A stretch of 64,000 nucleotides of DNA from contig NZ_WTVH02000010.1 of the NCBI RefSeq assembly GCF_012910785.2, positions 248,001 through 312,000 of the forward strand. The letters run 5' to 3'. Positions within the stretch are counted from its first letter, which is position 1; every line of letters begins with the position of its first letter. The position numbers were made by a program, and so were the translations under genes. The stretch comes from Aromatoleum buckelii. GTDB taxonomy: Bacteria > Pseudomonadota > Gammaproteobacteria > Burkholderiales > Rhodocyclaceae. The notes under the pieces were generated by a model. That model saw only the letters and a list, made by a program, of their open reading frames with translations. It was not told the origin of the DNA and searched no databases. This document shows positions 55,852 to 64,000 of this stretch, piece by piece.

Positions 55852-56432
55852 GATGGCAGTCCCGCAAACGCGAGCAGCGCGTCGAGATAATCGTTCCAGC
55901 GCGAAAATCCGTGGTCGCCGCCGGCGAGCACGATCTGCCGCGCGCCGGCATATTTCGCGACCGCGTCGCGGTAGTCGAGCACTTCGTCGCCGGTTTCGGC
56001 GAGCAGCCAGTAGCGTTCGGGCCGCGTGATCGCGGCGATGTCGAGCGCGCGCAGTTCCTCGATGTGCCGTATGGTGAAGTCGAAACGCTCGCCGGTGTAG
56101 AGGTTCGTCTGGGGGCCGATCCAGGCTTCGAGCGACAGCGGCGCGACGACGGCCGGGTTTACGAGCGCCGCCGCGAGCCGGTGCTTCTCCGCGAGCCAGG
56201 TCGCGTAGAAGCCGCCAAGCGAGCTGCCGACCAGTGTCGGACGAAGCTCCGGCCGTTCGCGGCGGCAGTGCGCGATCTGCGCCTCGACCAGCGCGATCGC
56301 TGCGCGGGGCGACACCGGCAGCTGTTCGCACCAGAACGCGTGCGCCAATCCTTTCGCAGTCATGTGGCGCTGCAACGCTTGCGCCTTGATCGACGCCGGA
56401 GCGGAGCGGAAGCCGTGCAGGTAGATGATCAT
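55848..56432 (-). CDS. yqiA: YqiA-family esterase
   Basis: Alpha/beta hydrolase of 194 residues. It starts MIIYLHGFRSAPASIKAQ, has the nucleophile elbow GSSLGGFYA and a late His in AGGDHGFSRW. YqiA cleaves short acyl-CoA or p-nitrophenyl esters in vitro; its physiological substrate is unclear. Confidence 0.92.
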   Translation of the reverse strand: MIIYLHGFRSAPASIKAQALQRHMTAKGLAHAFWCEQLPVSPRAAIALVEAQIAHCRRERPELRPTLVGSSLGGFYATWLAEKHRLAAALVNPAVVAPLSLEAWIGPQTNLYTGERFDFTIRHIEELRALDIAAITRPERYWLLAETGDEVLDYRDAVAKYAGARQIVLAGGDHGFSRWNDYLDALLAFAGLPS

Positions 56433-56494
56433 CGGAGCCTCTCGGGACGGCCGGAAAGCGACAGTCTAGCCGCGGGCGGCGGCCTGCGGCACGG

Positions 56495-57319
56495 CTAGAA
56501 CTCGCTCCACTCGACGAGCCCCAGCTGCCACGTCGCGAGCACCACCAGCCCGAACACGATGCGATACCACGCGAAAGCGACGAAAGTATGGTTCGAGATG
56601 AAGCGGATGAAAGCCTTGACGGCGAACATCGCCGCGAAGAAGGACGCGACGAAGCCGATCGCGAACACCGGCAGGTCGGCCATGTGGAGCAGGTCGCGGT
56701 TCTTGTACAGGTCGTAGACGGTCGCTGCGAACATCGTCGGAATCGAGAGGAAGAACGAGAATTCCGCCGCGGCCTTGCGCGACAGCCCGAACACGAGCCC
56801 GCCCAAGATCGTCGCCCCGGACCGCGACGTGCCCGGAATCATCGCTGCGGCCTGCGCGAACCCGACTTTCAGCGCATCGGGCCAGCGCATCTCGTCGATC
56901 GCGTTGATATGCGGATGGTACGCGCGGCGCTCGAGGTAGAGAATCAGCAGGCCGCCGACGACGAGCGCCGTTGCGACGGTCAGCGGGTTGAACAGCAGGC
57001 CCTTGATCGTCGAATGGAACATCAGGCCGAGCACCGCCGCCGGCAGGAAGCCGATGAACAGCAAGCCGATGAAGCGCTGCGCCGCCGGCTCGCTGCCGAC
57101 GCCGGCCGCGACGCGCACCAGCCGTTCGCGATAGTCCCAGCATACGGCGAGAATCGCGGCGAACTGGATGACGATCTTGAATACCTTGCTCGTCGCGTCG
57201 TTGTAGCCGAGCAGGTCGCCGATGATGATCAGGTGGCCGGTGGAGGAGATCGGCAGGAATTCGGTCAGTCCCTCGACAATGCCGAGAATGAGCGCGATAA
57301 CGAGGAGGGGAAGATCCAT
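56495..57319 (-). CDS. uppP: Undecaprenyl-diphosphatase UppP (BacA)
   Basis: Integral membrane phosphatase that recycles undecaprenyl pyrophosphate for cell wall synthesis. The 274 residues show the two active-site motifs [16 protein letters not shown] and [10 protein letters not shown] and seven or eight membrane helices. It is divergent from the phoX gene. Confidence 0.96.
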   Translation of the reverse strand: MDLPLLVIALILGIVEGLTEFLPISSTGHLIIIGDLLGYNDATSKVFKIVIQFAAILAVCWDYRERLVRVAAGVGSEPAAQRFIGLLFIGFLPAAVLGLMFHSTIKGLLFNPLTVATALVVGGLLILYLERRAYHPHINAIDEMRWPDALKVGFAQAAAMIPGTSRSGATILGGLVFGLSRKAAAEFSFFLSIPTMFAATVYDLYKNRDLLHMADLPVFAIGFVASFFAAMFAVKAFIRFISNHTFVAFAWYRIVFGLVVLATWQLGLVEWSEF

Positions 57320-57434
57320 GCCGGGTCCTTGGGCGGTCGAAGGCGGGGATTATACGGAGCGGATTGTTGCGGGGCAGCGAAATGATCTATAAACGGGCGC
57401 TGTTGATCCGACACGGCGGGGAACGGGCATTGCG

Positions 57435-57457
57435 CTGTCATGCATCTTCATGCATCT
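57435..57457 (+). promoter_or_regulatory. Candidate Pho box / direct repeat upstream of phoX
   Basis: CTGTCATGCATCTTCATG begins with a full CTGTCAT half-site, and the segment holds two adjacent copies of TCATGCATCT (57438-57447 and 57448-57457). Direct repeats with an 11-base-like spacing about 90 bases before a phosphatase gene are suggestive of PhoB binding, although the second half-site is poor. Confidence 0.4.
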
Positions 57458-57525
57458 CCAGCAATTGCCGCATACCGTGCGGGAGCAGCTCCCCCGACAC
57501 AAGAAACCCTGCAGAGGATTTCACG

Positions 57526-59724
57526 ATGACCGACCCCCTCCTGTTCCCGTCACGCGACGACGCATCGACGAACACCTCCGGGAACACGCGCTTCGAAGCC
57601 GTGCTGCACGCGCGGCTGTCGCGTCGCCAACTGCTCGGCGGTGGCCTCGGCGCCGCGGTGCTGACGCTGACCGGAGCCGGTCTGCCGAACGCTTTCGCTG
57701 CGCCCGCCGTCCCGGAGGCCGCCGCTCCCGGCCGCCGCACCCCGCGCCTCGGTTTCACCCTGGTTGGAAAAAGCCTCGAAGATGCCGTCGTGCTGCCCGA
57801 CGGCTACCGCTACAGCGTCCTGTTTCGCGTCGGCGACCCGATCGCGGCGAGCGTCGGCGAATACCTGAACAACGGCGAGGACGACCCGGCGAGCTTCGCA
57901 CTGCGCGCCGGCGATCACCACGACGGCATGCATTACTTCGGGCTCGGCGCAAACGGCCGGCACCAGAGGAACGCGTCGCGGCGCGGGCTGCTGTGCATGA
58001 ACCACGAAGCGATCACGGCGGAATACTTGCATCCGCGCGGCCAGACGGTCGCCGACGGCGTGCGCACCGACGCCGGCGAAGTGCTGCGCGAGTTCTACGC
58101 CCACGGCGTCACCATCGTCGAAACCGTCGAGACCGTCGAAGGGGGCGGGAAATGGCGCTACGAGCGCAGCTCGCGCTTCAACCGCCGCATCCACACGCTG
58201 ACCGACATCGCGCTCGCCGGGCCAGCGGCGAAGACGCGCTACATGGTCACGAAATACGCGCCGGACGGCAGCCGCACGCGCGGCACGGTCAACAACTGCG
58301 CGAGCGGACACACGCCGTGGGGCACATACCTGACGTGCGAGGAGAACTGGGCGAGCTACTTCCGCCGCATCGCGTCGATCGACGATCCCCGCCGCAGCCC
58401 AAAGGAGCTCGTCGCGTTCGCGCGCTACGGCGTGCGTGGCAAGGGACGCGAGCTGTGGGCGACGGTGACGCCGGACATCCCCGACGACCTCTACGGTCGC
58501 TGGAACGCGATGAAGCTCGGCGCGTCCGACGACGGCGGCGACGACTATCGCAACGCCGTGAACACGTACGGCTGGGTCGTCGAGATCGACCCGTTCGCGC
58601 CGGCCTCGACGCCGCAAAAGCGCACTGCGCTGGGGCGCTTCGCGCACGAAGGGGCGTGGCTCGGGCCGGTGCGAGCTGGCGCGCCGCTCGTGTGGTACAT
58701 GGGCTGCGATTCGCGCGACGAATACATCTACAAGTACGTGTCGAACCAGCCGTGGAACCCCGCGGACGCGGACGGGGGGCTCGCCGCGGGGGACAAGTAC
58801 CTCGACGACGGCCGGCTCTATGTCGCGCGCTTCGACGCCGACGGCAGCGGCAAATGGATCGAGCTGCGCTTCGGTGTCGGCAACGTCACAGGGGCGAACG
58901 CCGCGTATCCGTTCGCCGACCAGGCCGACGTCGTCGTCCACGCGCAGCTCGCCGCGGACGCCGCGGGCGCGACGAAGATGGACCGGCCCGAGTGGGCGGC
59001 GGTGAATCCGGCGAATGGCGAAGTCTATGTTTCGCTGACGAACGCGAACGCATCGAACCGCCCGCTGGCCGAGCTCGATGCCGCGAATCCGCGCTTCTAT
59101 ACCGATCGGAAGACGACCGGCCAGGACCAGCGGGGCAATCCCAATGGTCATGTCATCCGCTTCGCCGAGGCCGGCGGCGAAGCGGGTGCGACGAGCTTCA
59201 CGTGGGACGTGTTCCTGTTCGGCGCGCGGGCGAGCGCGGACGCGAAGGCGGTGAACATCTCCGGGCTCACCGACGCGAACGACTTCTCGAGCCCCGACGG
59301 CCTGTGGTTCAGTCCGGCGACCGGCGTGCTGTGGATCGGGACCGACGACCGCGCTTACACGGACGTCACGAACTGCATGCTGCTTGCGGCAGTGCCCGGA
59401 AGTGTCGGCGACGGCGGACCGCGCACGATCGTCAGCAGCGACGGCGTCTCGAGCAGGGCGGTCAACACGTACGTCGGCGCGCCGCTCGGCGAGGAGAACC
59501 TGCGCCGGTTCCTCGTCGGGCCGAAGGAGTGCGAGATCACCGGGCTTGCCGAAACGCCGGACGGACGGGCGCTGTTCATCAACATCCAGCACCCGGGCGA
59601 GGCCACGCGGCCCGATTACGCGACAGCTCGCTTCGGCAGCCACTGGCCGGACGGCGGCCGTGCCCGGCCGCGCTCAGCGACGATCGTCATCACGCGCGAG
59701 GATGGTGGGGAGATCGGCATCTGA
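57526..59724 (+). CDS. phoX: PhoX-type alkaline phosphatase (Tat-exported)
   Basis: Periplasmic phosphatase of 732 residues. The N-terminus carries a twin-arginine signal (ARLSRRQLLGGGLGAAVLTL). The mature part has the PhoX/DUF839 beta-propeller features TPWGTYLTCEENWASYF, CMNHEAITAEY and SSPDGLWFSPATGVLWIGTDD. PhoX enzymes use Ca and Fe and are commonly induced by phosphate starvation. The ATG at 57526 has AGAGGA about seven bases upstream, and an upstream extension of the frame is not signal-like. Confidence 0.92.
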   Translation: MTDPLLFPSRDDASTNTSGNTRFEAVLHARLSRRQLLGGGLGAAVLTLTGAGLPNAFAAPAVPEAAAPGRRTPRLGFTLVGKSLEDAVVLPDGYRYSVLFRVGDPIAASVGEYLNNGEDDPASFALRAGDHHDGMHYFGLGANGRHQRNASRRGLLCMNHEAITAEYLHPRGQTVADGVRTDAGEVLREFYAHGVTIVETVETVEGGGKWRYERSSRFNRRIHTLTDIALAGPAAKTRYMVTKYAPDGSRTRGTVNNCASGHTPWGTYLTCEENWASYFRRIASIDDPRRSPKELVAFARYGVRGKGRELWATVTPDIPDDLYGRWNAMKLGASDDGGDDYRNAVNTYGWVVEIDPFAPASTPQKRTALGRFAHEGAWLGPVRAGAPLVWYMGCDSRDEYIYKYVSNQPWNPADADGGLAAGDKYLDDGRLYVARFDADGSGKWIELRFGVGNVTGANAAYPFADQADVVVHAQLAADAAGATKMDRPEWAAVNPANGEVYVSLTNANASNRPLAELDAANPRFYTDRKTTGQDQRGNPNGHVIRFAEAGGEAGATSFTWDVFLFGARASADAKAVNISGLTDANDFSSPDGLWFSPATGVLWIGTDDRAYTDVTNCMLLAAVPGSVGDGGPRTIVSSDGVSSRAVNTYVGAPLGEENLRRFLVGPKECEITGLAETPDGRALFINIQHPGEATRPDYATARFGSHWPDGGRARPRSATIVITREDGGEIGI

Positions 59725-59763
59725 CGTGTCGACCGGCCTCTCGGCGACGAGAGAGAGAAGGAG

Positions 59764-59784
59764 CACGGCGCACGCCGTGTTTTT
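59764..59784 (+). terminator. Rho-independent terminator after phoX
   Basis: CACGGC and GCCGTG form a 6-base stem around a GCAC loop, followed by five T. It lies 39 bases after the phoX stop and before the convergent Cys-cluster gene. Confidence 0.8.
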
Positions 59785-59814
59785 AGGAGAAGCGCGCGGC
59801 GGAGGGGCCGCACG

Positions 59815-60069
59815 CTAGGGACGCGTCGCCGCTTCCAGCTTCGCGAGCCACTGCAGTGCATCCGCACACGAGGCGCCGCACATCTCTTCGGCGGGCTTGA
59901 GGCCGGCGCAGCAGGCCGGGCGGTCCGGTCGGCCGAATATCGCGCAGCGGTTCGTCGCAGTGAGCTGAACACACCGCACCCCCGCCGCCTTGCCGTTCGG
60001 CATTCCGGGAATCGGCGACGAGATCGACGGCGCGATGCAGCAAGCGCCGCAGCCTGCCCGGCATTGCAT
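59815..60069 (-). CDS. YkgJ-family cysteine-cluster protein
   Basis: Small protein of 84 residues with MQCRAGCGACCIAPSIS at the start and further cysteines in GVRCVQL, NRCAIF and MCGASCADAL, the layout of YkgJ-type putative zinc or iron-sulphur cluster proteins. The ATG at 60069 starts at the conserved cysteine motif; a longer reading adds 28 residues. Function unknown. Confidence 0.85.
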   Translation of the reverse strand: MQCRAGCGACCIAPSISSPIPGMPNGKAAGVRCVQLTATNRCAIFGRPDRPACCAGLKPAEEMCGASCADALQWLAKLEAATRP

Positions 60070-60159
60070 CACGTGCGAGGCGCTGCCGCCGGTTGTCAGC
60101 CGAGTCGGAGGCGAAGTGGGCGCCACGATCCTCTCGGCTCGAGTCGGGCCCATGCAGCG

Positions 60160-60693
60160 TCACGCCGGCTGCGCCGCGTCGCGCACGGTGTCCCACCATT
60201 CGAGGATCGCCGCGACGTCGGGCGCGAGCAGCGTCGAACCGCCGCCGGTGAAGCGCTGCCATTCGTCGAGGAAGCGCTCTCCGACCGCAGTGACGACGGG
60301 AACGCCCGATGCGACTGCCATCGCCATCTCGGCGCGCAGGCCGGAGCCGCAGGCCTCCTGCGCGCCGAACTTGTTGATGAACACCAGCGTCGCGCCCTGT
60401 TCGAGCGCATTGCGCACCGCCATCGCGGCATGCGCGAGCGCGTCCGGATCGAGTCGGCACGCCTCGGACCCGCTCCCCAGATCCTGCGACAGCGCAAACC
60501 GTTCGCCGCCCGACAGGTCTTCGAGTTCCATGCCGCACGGATCCTCGGTGGTCGTCGGAATGTCGTGCTGCAGCACGCCTCCGAGCCGCACTCCCTGCTG
60601 CGCGAGCTGCCGCGCGGCTTCGATCAGCACCGGCTCGATGTGGTCGGCGGGCGTGTACAGGATCGCGGCGATCGGCAGGGCATCAGGGGACAT
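60160..60693 (-). CDS. DUF2478-family protein
   Basis: Protein of 177 residues with a P-loop-free nucleoside-binding-like fold start (IAAILYTPADHIEPVLIEAA) and the family signature LSGGERFALSQDLGSGSEAC. The family is often near molybdate genes, but none is seen here, so the role is unclear. The ATG at 60693 is preferred over one 28 codons earlier. Confidence 0.83.
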   Translation of the reverse strand: MSPDALPIAAILYTPADHIEPVLIEAARQLAQQGVRLGGVLQHDIPTTTEDPCGMELEDLSGGERFALSQDLGSGSEACRLDPDALAHAAMAVRNALEQGATLVFINKFGAQEACGSGLRAEMAMAVASGVPVVTAVGERFLDEWQRFTGGGSTLLAPDVAAILEWWDTVRDAAQPA

Positions 60694-60930
60694 GGCGGAC
60701 TCGGGCTGGCGGGATGAGTACGCGATTCTCTCATCCGGCGCCGCAGCGATGAAGCGGCAGCCGGATTTTTTGTCCAATATCGGATCGCGTTACCGCGGTG
60801 CCGGCGCTCCGCGGGCGGTTTCGCAGGAGTGCGGTTTGCAGGGAATCGCCGATCGTCCCGCCGGGTGTCCACAGTCCGGCGCCACTTCCCCACTCGCGCC
60901 TGGCACGGCGTGTTCATGCGGAGTTCAAAA

Positions 60931-61488
60931 ATGGCCATTCCGACCACGACCAGCTTGAGCCTCTTTGTTACCGGCGCTTCGACGGGCGGCTTCCGCGCCC
61001 TGATGCCGCTTTCTGCCGGATTCGCGGCGATGCTGCGGGCGCCGATCTTCATGGTCCTGCGCCTGTCGATCGGCGACCCTGTCCCGGGGAAGACGCCGCA
61101 CCCCACCCCGTCCCCTCATCCCGGCCCTTATCCGATTCCTAACCCGGAGCCCTATCCGAACCCGACTCCGGACCCGACTCCGAACCCGAACCCGAACCCG
61201 AACCCGAACCCGAACCCGAACCCGAACCCGAACCCGAACCCGAACCCCGATCCGAACCCCGATCCGAACCCCGATCCGAACCCCGATCCGAACCCCGATC
61301 CGAACCCCGATCCGAACCCCGATCCGAACCCCGATCCGAACCCCGATCCGAAATCCGCCTCGGGACAGAAGCCCGAACCCGATCCTGGCCCGCCAACGCC
61401 GGTCCCGCAACCCGGGCCGGACCCCTACCCACCGCCGCAGCCGGGTCCGGGTCCGCAGCCGCGCCCCGATCCGGTGTCGCTTCGTTGA
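60931..61488 (+). CDS. Proline-rich low-complexity repeat protein, uncertain
   Basis: Open frame of 185 codons with GGAG seven bases before the ATG. The first 50 residues are moderately hydrophobic ([36 protein letters not shown]). The rest is Pro-rich: 11 Asn-Pro pairs, then eight Asp-Pro-Asn-Pro units, then a Pro/Gln/Gly tail ending RPDPVSLR. No signal peptide is clear. The composition could serve as a rigid periplasmic or surface linker, but the frame may also be a by-product of the DNA repeat. Confidence 0.5.
   Translation: MAIPTTTSLSLFVTGASTGGFRALMPLSAGFAAMLRAPIFMVLRLSIGDPVPGKTPHPTPSPHPGPYPIPNPEPYPNPTPDPTPNPNPNPNPNPNPNPNPNPNPNPDPNPDPNPDPNPDPNPDPNPDPNPDPNPDPNPDPKSASGQKPEPDPGPPTPVPQPGPDPYPPPQPGPGPQPRPDPVSLR
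61183..61350. repeat. Short tandem repeats: hexamer AACCCG and 12-mer GATCCGAACCCC
   Basis: Ten uninterrupted AACCCG hexamers plus one AACCCC are followed by eight perfect GATCCGAACCCC units and a final partial unit. All units are multiples of three, so the frame of the Pro-rich protein survives copy-number changes. Confidence 0.95.
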
Positions 61489-61627
61489 CCGCGGCTGCGC
61501 AGGCGGATGAGCCGAAGGCGTAGTCCGCCGCATTCGCTTTCGATGCGGCGAAAGGCACTGTGCTTTTGGCGGCGCCGAAACCTCGTTTTCACCCACCCGG
61601 GGGAGGTTTTCGGCACGCCGAAAAGAA

Positions 61628-61649
61628 ATGGGCCGTGACTGCGGCCCAT
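61628..61649 (-). terminator. Rho-independent terminator after thiC
   Basis: On the minus strand ATGGGCCG and CGGCCCAT form an 8-base stem around a 6-base loop, followed by TTTCTTTT. It lies 28 bases beyond the thiC stop. Confidence 0.82.
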
Positions 61650-61676
61650 TCCCTCGTTGCGTTGCAGCGTGCTGCG

Positions 61677-63644
<1,968 letters not shown>

Positions 63645-64000
63645 TTATGCCTGCTGGCGGGGCCACACGGCGTGGAAATGGTGGACCGGGCCGTGCCCCC
63701 GGCCGACCGCGAGCGCGTTGGCGGACGCGATCGCGCGCAGCAGATAGTGGCGCGCGTCGCGCACCGCGGCTTCGACTGGGCGCAGGCTCCCCGCATGCTG
63801 CGGCAGCAGCGCGGCGATCGCCGACGACAGAGTGCAGCCGGTGCCGTGCGTGTTCTTCGTCTCGAGGCGCGGCGACGGCAGCTCGATCATCCGGTCGCCG
63901 TCGAACAGCAGGTCGACGACTTCGGCGCCGGGCAGGTGGCCGCCCTTGAGCAGCACCCAGCGCTCCGACGACAGCGGCAGCATGTCGCGCAACCGCTCCG
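63645..64000 (-). CDS. thiD: Hydroxymethylpyrimidine/phosphomethylpyrimidine kinase ThiD, partial
   Basis: C-terminal part of ThiD; the N-terminus lies beyond the window. The catalytic motif THGTGCTLSSAIAAL is intact, unlike the ThiD-like protein at 46 kb. The frame stays open to the last base. It makes the pyrimidine pyrophosphate used by ThiE and precedes thiC in the same direction. Confidence 0.93.
   Translation of the reverse strand, partial: ERLRDMLPLSSERWVLLKGGHLPGAEVVDLLFDGDRMIELPSPRLETKNTHGTGCTLSSAIAALLPQHAGSLRPVEAAVRDARHYLLRAIASANALAVGRGHGPVHHFHAVWPRQQA

Noticed and set aside
52276-55890. A 1204-residue antisense frame across tonB, the RNase gene and the methyltransferase.
   Set aside because: It spans three well-supported genes on the other strand and has no domain or start signal.

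Overview
The window is high-GC, densely coded DNA with the gene content of a betaproteobacterium close to Azoarcus/Aromatoleum/Thauera (Rhodocyclales). That placement rests on codon use, a complete Pil-Chp twitching system, a c551-type cytochrome, QueF of the long type, a pyrB/pseudo-dihydroorotase pair and the Lap-type adhesin machinery; no rRNA or species marker is present. I found no tRNA, insertion sequence, phage or CRISPR array.

Layout. 1-2.9 kb: a minus-strand zinc-uptake operon (zur, a small His-rich membrane protein, znuC, znuB, partial znuA) behind a near-perfect Zur-box-like palindrome. 3.1-16.5 kb: a Lap-type biofilm adhesion locus holding a type I secretion ABC exporter and adaptor, a LuxR-type regulator with a degenerate receiver, a small conserved protein, a large Thr-rich repeat adhesin with an N-terminal retention module, a glycosyltransferase, the c-di-GMP receptor LapD, the protease LapG and a TolC-like outer-membrane channel. 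The expected logic is known from Pseudomonas: the adhesin is exported by the type I system and held at the outer membrane, and it is released when LapD stops sequestering LapG at low c-di-GMP. What is unusual here is the adhesin itself (21 full copies of a 19-residue Thr/Glu repeat, no RTX repeats seen, a PVAG rather than AAG-type processing motif), and the glycosyltransferase placed directly after it.

16.6-18.6 kb: queF, a small membrane protein and a monohaem cytochrome c. 18.7-25.2 kb: a signalling block of a response regulator with PAS-GGDEF-EAL output, an HDOD-histidine kinase and an EAL-like/HDOD protein, preceded by a ferredoxin-type oxidoreductase. 25.2-27.8 kb: an SDR epimerase, a HemJ-like membrane protein and an RNA methyltransferase. 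27.9-46 kb: type IV pilus motility and its chemosensory system (pilU, pilT, then pilL/chpA, pilJ, pilI, pilH, pilG and a rubredoxin) interleaved with yggS-proC-yggT-yggU and algH-yqgF-pyrR-pyrB-pyrX, a gene neighbourhood much like that of Pseudomonas aeruginosa but rearranged.

46-48.8 kb: a degenerate ThiD-like kinase, thiE and hemL. 48.8-57.3 kb: mgtE, mtgA, aroE, a TonB-like protein, an RNase II-family enzyme, a methyltransferase, the esterase yqiA and uppP, all on the minus strand. 57.5-61.5 kb: a PhoX phosphatase behind a candidate Pho box, a YkgJ-type Cys-cluster protein, a DUF2478 protein and a possible low-complexity Pro-rich repeat protein. The window ends with thiC and the C-terminal part of a canonical thiD.
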